Origin: Ascoidea rubescens DSM 1968
Lineage: Eukaryota; Ascomycota; Saccharomycetes; Ascoideales; Ascoideaceae
DNA length: 64,000 nucleotides
Reading direction: 5' to 3'
Assembly: GCF_001661345.1 (NCBI RefSeq)
Contig: NW_017962926.1
Span: forward strand, 186,001 to 250,000
Below the pieces are notes generated by a model. The model was not told the origin of the DNA and made no database searches. It worked only from the letters and a program-made list of their open reading frames with translations. Made by a program: the position numbers and the translations under genes. Each line of letters opens with the position of its first letter. Within the stretch, counting starts at the first letter, position 1. Of this stretch, positions 38,745-49,037 are shown piece after piece.

Positions 38745-40240
38745 GGTATGTAATTCCTCTCTTAAACTCACTTGTTCAATAATTATTAAATAATTACTCA
38801 ATTATTCAATCCTATCTTGATTGCTGCCTTACTTCTTTCCTCTTTCCTCTTTTTCTCCTTCTTTTTTTGTCATTCTAACAATCTTCTTTCTCTCTTTCTC
38901 TATTTACCCATTTCCTTCCTCAACAGAGCAGAAAATTTATCTCCACCTCAAATGCTTTCAATGCTCATGACTCAGATATCTATGCTGTTGCTGTCTCGTC
39001 TCCCTATACAATAACAATCGGCGGTGATGGCTATTTGAAATTATGGCAAAACAAAATCTCTGAAACTGATAACCCCAAAACCTCAGCTTCCAGTTTTTTA
39101 ATTGACAATTCGGGTTTGCATCATCTATCACTTTTCGAATCTCCCATCTTAATTAACCTGAAGAAATTAAATCTTATCCTAGTCTCCGTTGTAGCCTTTA
39201 GTGGCACAATCTACTTTTTTCAAATTATACACGACACTTTACTTCCACTAGATGCAAAATTTTACCAAAACGATTTACAAGACTACCATGATATCTTATC
39301 AAAAAAAAACAATACCGGTGATAAAAACCTGTTTTCAGATTTCTTGAAAAATTCTCCCTTCAAAGTCGACAACAAAATCACTGGCGAGTTCTTTTGGGCA
39401 ATTGAATGGTTTAAAGCTTCAGATATATCCTTTTCAGACATCAACCAGATTCAAAATAAATTCCTTGCAACCCAGTCAAAAGGTGATACTAAAATATGGA
39501 ACGTATTAATCTCAATAAGTAAAAACGATAAACTAGAACTAAGCTTCATCAACCATGGCTTAATTAAACCAAAATCTCCCAACTTTGCAATGTCTTTAGC
39601 TGTGTCCCCCAGCCAAAACTTGGTTGCAACTGGTTTTCAAAATGGTGAAATCATCCTCTCCCAAATTGATTCATCTAGATCAATTTACAGTTTTTACAAT
39701 AACTCTGTCCAATTTTCAAATCAACTGAATAATAAAACTTATTCTTCTTCAATCAGATCACTAAAATTCAATCCCGATGGTTCCTTATTAGTTGCCGCCT
39801 TGGATTCTGGTAGTTTTGGCAATATTTATTTATATGATACCAAATATGGTGAACTCGCTGGCATGCTAACAATGCCGACTCATTCTGCCTCAACAAGTAT
39901 CAACGTCAATGCTCATGATGGTTGGATTTTTGGAATTGATTTCAATTTAGAGGGTGATTTGTTAGTAAGTGGAGGTTACGATGGCAAATTAAAAATTTGG
40001 AATATTGATACAAGATCAAAAGATGGTCAAATTCTGATATCACCTTCAGATTTAATACCCGAAGATGAAGATGTAAGAGAAGATGATAACCTTCCAGCCA
40101 ATGATTATGTTGCTATAATAGATGTAAAATATATCAAGAAAGGAATTAGAGGTGGATCCGGAGGAGATACCAATGAAGGTTTAGTTGCTGTGGGTTTTGA
40201 TGGTGGCATACGTTGGTACAGAGAAGCCGGTGGTATTTAA
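38745..40240 (+). CDS. SKI8: Ski8, WD-repeat subunit of the Ski complex; exon 1 is only the ATG
   Basis: Exon 1 is the start codon (38745-38747); exon 2 is 38927-40240; 438 residues. The joined start MSRKFISTSNAFNAHDSDIYAVA aligns with yeast MSKVFIATANAGKAHDADIFSVS, and GGDGYLKLW follows. WD40 blades end in IRWYREAGGI, the characteristic Ski8 C-terminus (SIRWFREAGGK in S. cerevisiae). Ski8 is a seven-blade propeller that joins Ski2 and Ski3 for 3'-to-5' mRNA decay with the exosome, and in S. cerevisiae also assists Spo11 in meiosis. Two inserts (about 90-105 and 340-355) lengthen it. VAM7, its immediate neighbour in S. cerevisiae, lies about 9.5 kb to the right. Confidence 0.96.
38748..38926 (+). 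other. SKI8 intron (179 bp) directly after the start codon
   Basis: Donor GTATGT immediately follows the ATG; a TTCTAAC branch-like site is near 38873-38879 and the acceptor CAACAG ends at 38926. The intron is pyrimidine-rich in its 3' half. Confidence 0.93.
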
Positions 40241-40457
40241 ATACTTACTGTTATTATTAGTAACTCTAATTTTGCCATAATTATCGATGGTATTAATAAA
40301 AAAACAATATACAATGAAATCTGTTTATATAAATAAATTATCCATTTATTCAATTCTTTATGATTTTCATTTAACCAATCAAAAAAAAAAACCATAAAAA
40401 AACCAAATAGTGAAATTAACAAAATAAAAAAAAAATAATGAAGTGATGAATGATGAT

Positions 40458-42422
40458 TTAAACTAGGTAGTTGTTTTTAATATAATGTAAATCGGCATGT
40501 TTTTTGAAGTTATCTGTATGATTTTTGCCATCATCTACAGAATTGGAATCGTTTATACTGTTTTTATTTTTATGATTTGATTTCTGTTTATTTTTGCTTT
40601 TTTTGTGTTTTTTTTTAATTTTACTGTTGTCATTATGATTGTCTAGATTATCAATTGAATTGCTGTTTCCAGAAGGATTATTTTCAGAACCTGAACCATT
40701 TTTGAGATTGTCAATAAAATTGTTTGCGTCTCTGGCTAAACTCAAAATTGAATTTATCGAGTATTTTTTGGCAGCTGAAATTCCAGATAAGTCTTCCAAT
40801 ACTTTTTGGTTTATAGTTGAATTCGCTAAATAGGAGAAATTATTTGCAAATGCTTTTTCTAAAAAGGAATCATAGTTAATGTTATTTGTAATATCCGAGG
40901 ATTCGCTGGATTTATTGTTTTTCTTAGTTTTAAACTTAGTATTTTTTTTATTTTTAGGTTTTTTAATTTTATGTTTACTATTTTTGACAGCTTTATTTTT
41001 GATGTTTTTAATGATTTTTTGAAAGGAATCCCCATCAAGATTATCAGAATTAATAGTCTTATCAGGCATTATACAGGAGCTAGTATCATTCTCCATTATG
41101 TTATTATAATTATTATTAAGAGAATTACTGCTAATACTATATTGTAAAAGTAAAAGGTTATTCTCAGATTCATAAAATTTATAATTATTATCGGATAGTT
41201 TTTCAATTCTGAAATCTAGCTCATGTCTTCTAAAAAATTCTTTGACATATGATCTTGTAACATAATGGTCCACACCCAGATAAGGCTTGTTTTTACATAA
41301 CATTTTGTTTGCATAATTACTATTATTTACTTTCAAGTGATCATATCTTTTGATATTCCTGGTTTGATCTTGATTTTTTGTATATTGATTACTATTTTGA
41401 ATATTTCGATTATTCTGATTATTCTGATTACTTTGATTATTATTAATATTATTAATATTATCAGTATTATGATCGTTATTGTCATCATCAATATCATTTT
41501 GATTTTGATTTTGATTTTGATTTTGATTTTGATTACCATTGTCATGTTGATTGTCATTTTCATGTTGGTTATTGTTTTTGCTTTCATTTTCATTTTCATT
41601 TTCATTTTCATTTTCATTTTCATTTTCATTTTCATTCTCATTCTCATTCTCATTCTCGTTTTCGTTTTCGTTTTCGTTTTTATTTTCATTTTCATTTTCA
41701 TCATTTTTTCCATCATCAATCACAACAGAATCATAAAAATGGATTCTATCATCGATTATTTCGTCTATCATTAATAAAATGTTGGACATATTAATAATAA
41801 ACCCTCTCTTTGTCAATTTAATTAATCTTTTAATTAACAAATTTTCTTCGGATAGAGTTAGCACTCTAGACTGGATAGAATAAGTCAATCTTGATCTATT
41901 ACCATTAACTCTGCCATGGAAAGTAGACTTTGAGCATTTTAACTTAAATTTCGACTTGATATATTCAAAAGATATGTTTTTCTTAAAATGCCTTGAGAAA
42001 CTAGCGTAACTGATTCCACCAGTAATGTTATTCGCATCACCTGAAGTATCGGCTTCAGTGGCTGCGTCCTGGTTAGAAGCAGAGTTGTTTGAAACCTTTA
42101 GAGACTCGTTGTAAACTTTAGCTTGTTGATAATATTCTATGGCTCTTAACAAGCGTATCTCGTTCTGCAACTTTTCCTGGGTGGATAGTTTCTGTTTCTT
42201 GAGAGTATTTTGGATGTCTTTTGGCAAGGTTGTGTTGACATCATTGATCATGGGATTGTTGATATCGTCGATGCTGTTGATGATGGTGTAGTCAGCAGTA
42301 TTGTTGATAACAAAAGCAGTAGGATCAAGATCAGCATTCGCGAGACCCAACGAGGTAGCATTCAAACTGGAGGTCAACGAATCATTTAGGCAGGGGAGAG
42401 AAGAGAAAGATTCAGTAGTCAT
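40458..42422 (-). CDS. CENPB-type helix-turn-helix DNA-binding protein without a transposase core
   Basis: A 654-residue protein. Residues about 85-175 look like a first helix-turn-helix of the psq/CENPB kind (RLLRAIEYYQQ ... YASFSRHF ... KCSKSTFHGRV). A second, CENPB/Tc5-type half begins at about 183 (LTLSEENLLIKRLIKLTKRGF) and is completed at about 380-402 (VTRSYVKEFFRRHELDFRI), split by a 140-residue acidic/Asn insert coded by hexamers (Glu-Asn and Gln-Asn runs, 41500-41710). The C-terminal 200 residues are basic and Asn-rich, with no DDE catalytic domain. Pogo-derived proteins such as yeast Pdc2 and fission yeast Abp1 share this DNA-binding module. A chromatin or transcription role is inferred. 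Confidence 0.65.
   Translation of the reverse strand: MTTESFSSLPCLNDSLTSSLNATSLGLANADLDPTAFVINNTADYTIINSIDDINNPMINDVNTTLPKDIQNTLKKQKLSTQEKLQNEIRLLRAIEYYQQAKVYNESLKVSNNSASNQDAATEADTSGDANNITGGISYASFSRHFKKNISFEYIKSKFKLKCSKSTFHGRVNGNRSRLTYSIQSRVLTLSEENLLIKRLIKLTKRGFIINMSNILLMIDEIIDDRIHFYDSVVIDDGKNDENENENKNENENENENENENENENENENENENENENENESKNNNQHENDNQHDNGNQNQNQNQNQNQNDIDDDNNDHNTDNINNINNNQSNQNNQNNRNIQNSNQYTKNQDQTRNIKRYDHLKVNNSNYANKMLCKNKPYLGVDHYVTRSYVKEFFRRHELDFRIEKLSDNNYKFYESENNLLLLQYSISSNSLNNNYNNIMENDTSSCIMPDKTINSDNLDGDSFQKIIKNIKNKAVKNSKHKIKKPKNKKNTKFKTKKNNKSSESSDITNNINYDSFLEKAFANNFSYLANSTINQKVLEDLSGISAAKKYSINSILSLARDANNFIDNLKNGSGSENNPSGNSNSIDNLDNHNDNSKIKKKHKKSKNKQKSNHKNKNSINDSNSVDDGKNHTDNFKKHADLHYIKNNYLV
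41500..41710. repeat. Hexamer tandem tracts (GAAAAT, GAGAAT, CAAAAT on the minus strand) within the CENPB-type gene
   Basis: The tracts code alternating Glu-Asn and Gln-Asn, kept in frame by a 6-bp period. The same GAAAAT hexamer recurs after SPP2 at 60435. Confidence 0.9.
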
Positions 42423-42919
42423 CTTGGGTGAGCATCAAAATAAGGAACATATCGCCAGTATGTTTTGAAGAGCAGCAGGAAGAGGAAGCAGCTGTTTTTG
42501 AAGGGCTGTTTTCTATCTACACAGGAGCGGAAACGGACCAATCAGTGTGGGAGAAGGGTAATTGCTAGCTGGCGATGGGACTCTTCAGAAGAGGCTCGAG
42601 CAGCTCTGGCAAAGAAGAGCAGGAGTGTTGGGAGAGCTTGGAGTCAGTCAGGAGAGAGCTGGGGGAGAGAGCTGGGGGAACAGCATGTAGATTGAGGTTG
42701 TTTTGAGAGCTTATATGTAATGTTGAAGACTAAACAAAACAGGAGAAAGAGAAAATTAACTAAAACAAAAATTAAACTGAAAAAAAAATTAAACACACAA
42801 AAGAGAGAAAAAAAGAGTAGAAAGATTTATTGAGATGATTATATAAGATGAATGGTTGACCAAGCAGCTGTTTTCATTCCAGTCCAATTGAAAGCCATGC
42901 ATTTGATTCTGGGTGTGTA
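42423..42919. promoter_or_regulatory. Promoter of the CENPB-type gene, GC-rich, and GAL83 3' flank
   Basis: A 497-bp region, G+C-rich and purine-rich in 42450-42700 (AGCAGGAAGAGG-like), then A-rich toward GAL83. A 76-codon plus-strand frame at 42465-42695 has no resemblance to any family I know. Confidence 0.45.
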
Positions 42920-44232
42920 CTATAAAGGAGCATAATAAAGCTGGGATAAATATTTATTTTGGTATCTGACAGTGATGGCAGTGGCCAAAGTGTTTTGCTT
43001 GATACTGGTTGTGGCTAGATGGTTTAAAACAACATGATTTGGAATAGGCAAAGAGCCCGATGCATTTTCTCTATTATTTTCTCGATTGCTGTAGCTATTC
43101 AAAATGACGTTTTCTAAATGGGGAGGAAGTTGTGGAGGAATTAGCCACTGAACATTAGCATTATTGCCATGGCGATGAGAATGTTCTAAAGTTCTATAAT
43201 ACTGTTCCATAATTTTTTGTTCAGTGAATACTGGGGGAATTTGCTGGGTGTAAACTAATTTTTTTTTTGACGAATTTTGGTTACTTTTGTTTTTGTTACT
43301 ATTCTGGTTATTTTTTGAACTATTAATATTGGTGTTGTTTGTATTTGTATTGTTGTTATTGTTGTTAGTGCTGTTGGTGCTGGTGCTGTTATTGCTATTG
43401 TTATTGTTATCACTATCATCGACTTCATGATCATTTTCATGAAATCTTGAATAACCATCACCCATATCATCTTCATCATCATCTACTCCCAAGAAGACTT
43501 GGGATTTAGCCTTTTTGAAAGAGTCTAGTTGTGAATTTTGTTTTTGTTCTTCTTCTTTATTTTTCAAAATTTGTTTAATTTTTTCATTTTCCAATTTTAA
43601 AGATTCAGTTGCATTGTGTTGTTTTTGTTTCAAATTTGAAGGAGGAAAAACTTCTATAAAATTGAACAAGTGACCAGATTGATCAGTTGCGCTTAAGGCA
43701 TAATCTGAAGTTTTAACTTCACCGTCTACTAAGAATTTGTAACGATAGGAGCCGGGAGGTAAGTTGATATAAACAGAAAATCCATCGATTGAAGGATCTT
43801 TGTATAATCTGATCATTCTTGTCCATCTTGTAAAAGAGCCAAATACATTAACTTCAGTACCTTCTTGAATCCATTCAAATTTTGTTGGAACAGTTAGTTC
43901 GGGCTGATCTGAACTAGTTTGTTTGGGAGACTGTTGTTGTTGTGGAATTTGAGGTTTTAGCTGCTGATGTTGATGTTGTAGAGGCATTTGCTGAGGTTGT
44001 TGGGATTGTTGAGGTTGTTGCAGGTTTCGTAGGTAAATCTGTTGAGATAATAATTGCTGTGATTGTAGTTGTGATTTTATTTTTTGAAATTTGTTTTGAA
44101 TTTGAGATTGATTTGGTTTTTGAATTTTATTTTGGTTTTGATTCTGAATTTGATTTTGAGTAGTATTGATATCGATATTGGATAAGCCATTATTTATCAG
44201 ATTCATGTTATTAACTGTATTGTTGTTATTTG

Positions 44233-44285
<53 letters not shown>

Positions 44286-44695
44286 GTATTAGTGTTAGTG
44301 TTAGTATTAGTATTTGTCTTTGTCTTTGACAAATCCAAATTTTGATCGTTTATTGTTGTAGGGTTATTCGTTGAAGATAAGACTGGAGAGTTGTTTGAAG
44401 AGGACACAGGCTTTAAAGGATCTTTAGAAACAAACTGAGGGTCTTGGAGATCAATATAGAGATTATTCTGAGCAAAATTTCCATTATTAATGCCGACCAT
44501 ATCAATATCTGTGGATTCTGAGTTGTTTGTGTCATTGTTAGGGTTTTTTTTAGCAAGATTGGTGAGGGTATTATTGGGAAGGTTATTGTTGGCAGCAGAG
44601 CTGATGTTGATATTGGCAGTGTTATTAGAGGAACCAGCATCACCAGAAACCAATATAGAAGAAGGGGCCGGTTGCAGGGGGTCTTGATTATTCAT
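42920..44695 (-). CDS. GAL83: Gal83, beta subunit of the SNF1/AMPK kinase complex
   Basis: A 591-residue protein. An AMPK carbohydrate-binding module lies at about 272-353 (KFEWIQEGTEVNVFGSFTRWTRM ... YRYKFLVDGEVKTSDYALSATDQSGH), and the ASC domain closes the protein (IPPVFTEQKIMEQYY ... LPPHLENVILN ... NHVVLNHLATTSIK ... YLSQLYYAPL). Long Asn/Gln-rich tracts fill the first 260 residues and the linker. Beta subunits bridge Snf1 and Snf4 and set the location and targets of the kinase on glucose depletion. The first residues (MNNQD) have no myristoylation glycine, so it is Gal83-like rather than Sip2-like. SMB1, CHZ1 and YPT31 nearby are also GAL83 neighbours in S. cerevisiae (YER027C-YER031C). 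Confidence 0.9.
44236..44284. repeat. ATT trinucleotide run coding poly-Asn in GAL83
   Basis: About sixteen consecutive ATT/TTA-phase triplets (AAT codons on the minus strand), an obvious length-variable microsatellite. Confidence 0.9.
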
Positions 44696-45128
44696 GATGT
44701 AAGAGTGAGAAAAAAAACAGGGGCAGCAAAGACAGCAGAAGCAGCAGAAGTAGCAAGGGAAGCAGAGAGGCAGGCAGAAGAAACACCAAAGGCAGCAGGC
44801 TCAGTGCAAGTGTTGAGCAGTTGACATCAAAAGCCAAAGCTGCCTTTGTCCAAGTTCCTTTTCAGAAATGCCGCTGCCCAAAACAGACCAAAACCAGACC
44901 GGTGGATCTCTATGCACGTGATGTTTGGTGAGCTCACTCTGCATGATCATGCGCTGGAGCGTTGGCTGCACAAGCACATGTGAGTCCGTTACTGTGGCGC
45001 TGCTGACTAATCAGGTCTGTTATTTTCGGTTATAAAGAAGGGACAATCACTGGAAAGCAATTAGTGGGGACCACCTAGGACAAAGGTATCCAGCAAACGT
45101 CTCTGACAAAGCACATCTGGAGCAAGAA
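44696..45128. promoter_or_regulatory. Divergent GAL83/NIT3 promoter, GC-rich
   Basis: 433 bp with a run of CAG/AGCAGAAGCAGC-like repeats next to GAL83 (44720-44790), a GCACGTGATG E-box near 44914 and further CA/TG-rich sequence. No gene is seen. Confidence 0.45.
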
Positions 45129-46025
45129 ATGTCTTTAATCAAGCTGCCATTGCTCAAGCCCTTGAAAATTGCGTTGTTACAGCTTTCCGCTGGCGCAAAC
45201 AAACAGACCAACTTGCTTAACGTTGAAAATCATGTTGCTGAAGCATTGAAGTTGAGGCCAGACACCGATTTGATCATGTTGCCCGAATGTTTCAATTCTC
45301 CTTATGCTGTTGACAAGTTCAGAGAGTATAGCGAGGTGGTTTCGGTAAAGGATGGTGAAACCACAAAGTTTTTATCGAATTTGGCGAAATCGAACAATGT
45401 TTTCCTCGTCGGTGGTTCAATCCCTGAGCTCGACCCAGTCTCGAACCAAATATACAACACCTCCTTGACCTTTGACCGAAATGGGGAGTTGATTGGCAAA
45501 CACAGAAAGGCGCATTTGTTTGACATTGATATCAAAGGTGGAATCAGATTTAAGGAGAGTGATTCTTTGAGTCCTGGTAATAAAGCGTCCTACTTCAATT
45601 TAAATGAGTTTGGAAATATTGGGCTAGGCATCTGTTACGACATTCGATTTCCCGAGCTAGCAGCCATTGCACAAAGAAAGGCCAATGCCTTTGCCATGTT
45701 CTACCCTGGAGCCTTCAACACCACGACTGGGCCCTTGCACTGGCACCTATTGGCGCGATCCAGAGCAGTTGACAACCAGTTCTTTGTGGTACTCTGCTCG
45801 CCAGCCAGAGACTTGAGCTCCAGCTACCACGCCTACGGCCACTCGTTGGTTGTTGATCCCAACGGCAACATTGTTGCTGAAGCAGGCACTGACGAAGAAA
45901 TCCTCTTTGCTGAGCTCGACCCCAGCTTGCTTCCCACTGTGAGAAGCTCGATTCCCATCACCTTCCAGCGCCGATTTGACATCTACGACGACGTCGCCTC
46001 CAGCTACACTCCTGCTGCCAACTAA
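45129..46025 (+). CDS. NIT3: Nit3, nitrilase-superfamily omega-amidase
   Basis: A 298-residue protein (S. cerevisiae 291). The catalytic triad of the superfamily is intact: Glu53 (LPECFNSPY), Lys127 (GKHRKAHLFDID) and Cys169 (GICYDIRFPEL). Blocks GPLHWHLLARSRAVDNQ, SSYHAYGHS and VDPNG are almost identical to yeast Nit3. Omega-amidases hydrolyse alpha-ketoglutaramate and alpha-ketosuccinamate; the Nit3 type is also the counterpart of mammalian NIT2. In S. cerevisiae it is cytosolic or mitochondrial. The gene is more G+C-rich than its neighbours, especially its 3' half. Confidence 0.96.
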   Translation: MSLIKLPLLKPLKIALLQLSAGANKQTNLLNVENHVAEALKLRPDTDLIMLPECFNSPYAVDKFREYSEVVSVKDGETTKFLSNLAKSNNVFLVGGSIPELDPVSNQIYNTSLTFDRNGELIGKHRKAHLFDIDIKGGIRFKESDSLSPGNKASYFNLNEFGNIGLGICYDIRFPELAAIAQRKANAFAMFYPGAFNTTTGPLHWHLLARSRAVDNQFFVVLCSPARDLSSSYHAYGHSLVVDPNGNIVAEAGTDEEILFAELDPSLLPTVRSSIPITFQRRFDIYDDVASSYTPAAN

Positions 46026-46663
46026 ACACCTCTGCGACCCACACGCCAGCACCTAGCAGCATAGCAGCTCGTGTAGCAGAAAGGAGGTTCCATTACCCTT
46101 CTGCGTCTCTACGCTGCTCGCGCACTTTGAACGCGCTGCGGGTCAACCCCCTGCTACATCCAACTCGCTTCATCCAACTGTCCTCTTTTCCAAACCTTTT
46201 AAGTTAGCCACTGCAATATATATATCTGCTCACATATCAAGATCACATCGCATTATTGTTCCTATCCCTCTGCTATTGTTTTTTTCTTTTTGAATATATA
46301 TTCCCTTTACTCTATCTGCGCAAACCACTTCTCTTTCTTGCTTTCTCTTCTTGCTCCCTTTTTTCTGACAAAGGAGACTGTTACATTAATTTAGATCAGA
46401 TCAATTCAGCTCAGCTAAGCTCACCTCAACTCAATATCCTTTAATTTTATCAAGTCGCTTCAAATCAACTTCTATTGGTTTGTTCACTTTGAAATTCAAA
46501 CCATCTATCCACTTTAGAAATCTCCTATTTTTTTCTTCTTACTCCAGCTTCAATTATCTTCTCTTGTTCTTTCTCTGCTTTTCGTTTATTCTTTTCTTAT
46601 TTGGTTGCTTTCTTTGCCTATACCTTGCATATTAAATTCCTCTATCTGTCCAACTTACAATAA
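46026..46663 (+). promoter_or_regulatory. NIT3 3' flank and YPT31 promoter/leader
   Basis: 638 bp. The first 170 bp are G+C-rich. From 46250 it is strongly pyrimidine-rich (CTTTCTCTTCTTGC, TTCTTTCTCTGC), the usual look of the leader of a highly expressed yeast gene. A TATATATAT run lies at about 46217-46225. No gene is seen. Confidence 0.5.
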
Positions 46664-47326
46664 ATGTCTGATACAATGACTGATGATTATTCATACGACT
46701 ATGAATATTTATTCAAAATAGTTTTGATTGGTGATTCCGGTGTTGGTAAATCCAATCTACTATCTCGTTTCACAAGAAACGAATTCAATTTGGAATCAAG
46801 ATCAACCATCGGCGTCGAGTTTGCCACAAGAACTGTTGAAATAGATGGTAAAAGAGTCAAAGCTCAAATTTGGGATACCGCTGGTCAAGAACGTTATAGA
46901 GCTATTACTTCAGCTTATTACAGAGGTGCCGTTGGTGCTTTAGTAGTCTATGATATTTCTAAAGCGGAATCCTATGAAAGTGTTTCAAGATGGTTGAAAG
47001 AATTAAAAGAGCACGCTGATGCTAACATTGTTATTGAACTAGTCGGTAACAAATCGGATTTGGATCACCTAAGAGCTGTTCCTACCGATGAAGCTAAAAA
47101 CTTTGCTGCTGAAAATCAATTACTATTCACTGAAGCCTCCGCTTTAAATGCTGAAAATGTAGACTTATCCTTCCATCAATTGCTAAAATCAATTTATGAC
47201 ATGGTTTCAAAACATCAGTTCGATATGAACGATTATTCCTCTCAAGCACCAAGTAAAGGTCCCACTGTTGATTTGACTCCAAAACAGAATGAAGAAAAAT
47301 CTTCAAAGGGAAACAATTGTTGTTAA
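46664..47326 (+). CDS. YPT31: Ypt31/Rab11-type GTPase of the trans-Golgi
   Basis: A 220-residue Rab. Motifs: P-loop GDSGVGKSN (about 23-31), switch I/effector [34 protein letters not shown] and ETSAL-like EASAL, and a C-terminal CC for double geranylgeranylation. The N-terminus [17 protein letters not shown] matches Ypt31/32 ([16 protein letters not shown]). Ypt31 governs budding from the trans-Golgi and endosome recycling, activated by TRAPP II. CHZ1 and SMB1 follow in the same relative orientations as in S. cerevisiae (YER031C, YER030W, YER029C), pointing to the YPT31 locus. Confidence 0.97.
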   Translation: MSDTMTDDYSYDYEYLFKIVLIGDSGVGKSNLLSRFTRNEFNLESRSTIGVEFATRTVEIDGKRVKAQIWDTAGQERYRAITSAYYRGAVGALVVYDISKAESYESVSRWLKELKEHADANIVIELVGNKSDLDHLRAVPTDEAKNFAAENQLLFTEASALNAENVDLSFHQLLKSIYDMVSKHQFDMNDYSSQAPSKGPTVDLTPKQNEEKSSKGNNCC

Positions 47327-48067
47327 AATAAACAAAAAAATAATAAAATTCGAATTTACAATACTCAAAGAAAGAAAAAAAAAAAAAAAAAAAATAAAAT
47401 AAAAACAGAAAATATTATAAAAATAAAAAATCTATTGAAAAAAATCATTAAAAAGCCCATAAAAAAAAGTAATCAATCAATAAATCAATAAATTAGTATA
47501 TTTTGATATATTTTGATATATTTCATTTTGAAATCACCTTTTTTCCTTTCTTTTCTTTATCTTTTATTATTTATCCTTTTATTATTTATTATTTATTATT
47601 TATTATTTACCCTTTTATTATTTATTACTTGATACTTTATTATTTTATTTTACTGCTCTTTTATATTTTTGGTCTTTAGTAATTATAACTGATAAGTTTT
47701 TTTTTCATTTATTTTTGTGTTTACACATATATACTATATATATTTATTATATATATTTATTACATATATATATATTATATATTTATTTGATAACCATTTT
47801 ATAATATTTTTAATTTTTAACTTCTAGTTTATATCTGTATAAGTAATAACGAAATTTTAATCATATAATAAGACAATATAAAATCCAATGTTTTATTAAC
47901 ATATTAATAAAATGCTCAAAAATATGTATATAATAAATAATAAAAACACAATAAAAGAAAGTAAATAATCGATAAAAAAAATACAACTGAATAAAGTGAA
48001 AAATAATAAATAAATAATAAATAATTAAAAAATAAAAAAATGAATATAATTATAATTAATATTAATA
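47327..48067. other. 741-bp extremely AT-rich convergent intergenic region
   Basis: It lies between the YPT31 and CHZ1 stops. It holds poly-A (19 A at about 47375-47393), TTATTTAT tandem runs (47570-47640), TATATATA tracts (47735-47800) and TTTTATATTTT (47659-47669), an exact fit to the S. cerevisiae ARS core; such matches are expected by chance here. No gene is seen. Confidence 0.6.
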
Positions 48068-48697
48068 TTAATTCTCTTTAAAGTCTTCATCATCCGGATC
48101 ATCATAATCGTTATCATTTTCATCGTTAGCATCAGCAAATTTTTTTAAACCACCCAATTTTTCAGCAGTTTTAGTAAAATCAATTACTTTACCTCTTGTT
48201 CTTGCACCAGTAATAATATTTGAAGGATCAATTTCACTTAAATCATCCTCAACGGTGTTAAGATCATCTTCAATAACTAATTTTTCATAATCCTCGTCTT
48301 TTAAACCATTTTCATCTTGGTCATCATCGTCTTCTTTGATTTGATCTTGTGTTTCATTTCTATACTTTGATCTACGATGCCTATGTTTATGTTTATGTCC
48401 TCTTTTTCTTTTTTTGGCTTTTTCCCCAGTTTCTTCAGCAATAATATCATTTGTTGAGTTTTCAGACGTTATATTTTTTGGTTTATCATCTTTATCTTCT
48501 GTTTGGTCATTGGTCTTATTGTCAACTTGATTATTTTCATCAACTTGTTGCAATGAGCGTTTCTTAGGGTTGGGAGTGATTTGTTTAGGCTCATCGTCTT
48601 TTGTGTCGAGTGCAGCGTCGTTTGCGGAAAAAACAGCTGGCTTTGGAGGTTCTGTGCTATCGGAGGGTGTTAAAGCAGAACTATCTTCCTTTGACAT
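48068..48697 (-). CDS. CHZ1: Chz1, H2A.Z-H2B histone chaperone
   Basis: A 209-residue, mostly charged and disordered protein (S. cerevisiae 153). The CHZ motif near the C-terminus (about 160-185) reads DLSEIDPSNIITGARTRGKV then IDFTKTAEKL, nearly as in yeast. It is flanked by acidic segments that contact the histone dimer. A basic stretch KKRKRGHKHKHRHRRSK (about 100-116) probably gives nuclear import. Chz1 carries Htz1-H2B to the SWR1 complex for exchange into nucleosomes. Start chosen at ATG 48697; five upstream codons are non-conserved. It is divergent with SMB1. Confidence 0.93.
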   Translation of the reverse strand: MSKEDSSALTPSDSTEPPKPAVFSANDAALDTKDDEPKQITPNPKKRSLQQVDENNQVDNKTNDQTEDKDDKPKNITSENSTNDIIAEETGEKAKKRKRGHKHKHRHRRSKYRNETQDQIKEDDDDQDENGLKDEDYEKLVIEDDLNTVEDDLSEIDPSNIITGARTRGKVIDFTKTAEKLGGLKKFADANDENDNDYDDPDDEDFKEN

Positions 48698-49037
48698 TGT
48701 AAATAAAAGCAATTGTATATTATACTTGAAAGAATTGTGTTTGTTGAAAAGGAAATCGATGGGAGAGAGATGAGAGCCTGAAAATACAGTGCAACATCAC
48801 AACAAGAACACCATTACCAGGACTGAGGGTCGTGTGTAAATCTGGTACCAGTGTATTTTTTTTTCATTTTTTTGCAATTGAGAGGAAGAGCAGAAAGAGA
48901 AATCGATAAGAGCAGATCTTTTGGCAACATAGTATCTCTGCTTATTTCCTATAACTGGTTATTATTGTTGGTATCTGCTGGTAATTGCGAGTAATTGCTG
49001 CTTTGTTATAGTTACAAATTGTTGATAGCGCTACAGA
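48698..49037. promoter_or_regulatory. Divergent CHZ1/SMB1 promoter
   Basis: 340 bp, with poly-T at about 48856-48873 flanked by moderately G+C-rich sequence. No specific box recognised. Confidence 0.45.

Noticed and set aside
42465-42695. 76-codon plus-strand frame
   Set aside because: Basic/Trp/Ser-rich composition typical of random GC-rich DNA; no homology seen.
47659-47669. Exact S. cerevisiae ARS core (TTTTATATTTT)
   Set aside because: The 741-bp region is almost pure A/T, so matches are expected by chance; no origin claim is justified.
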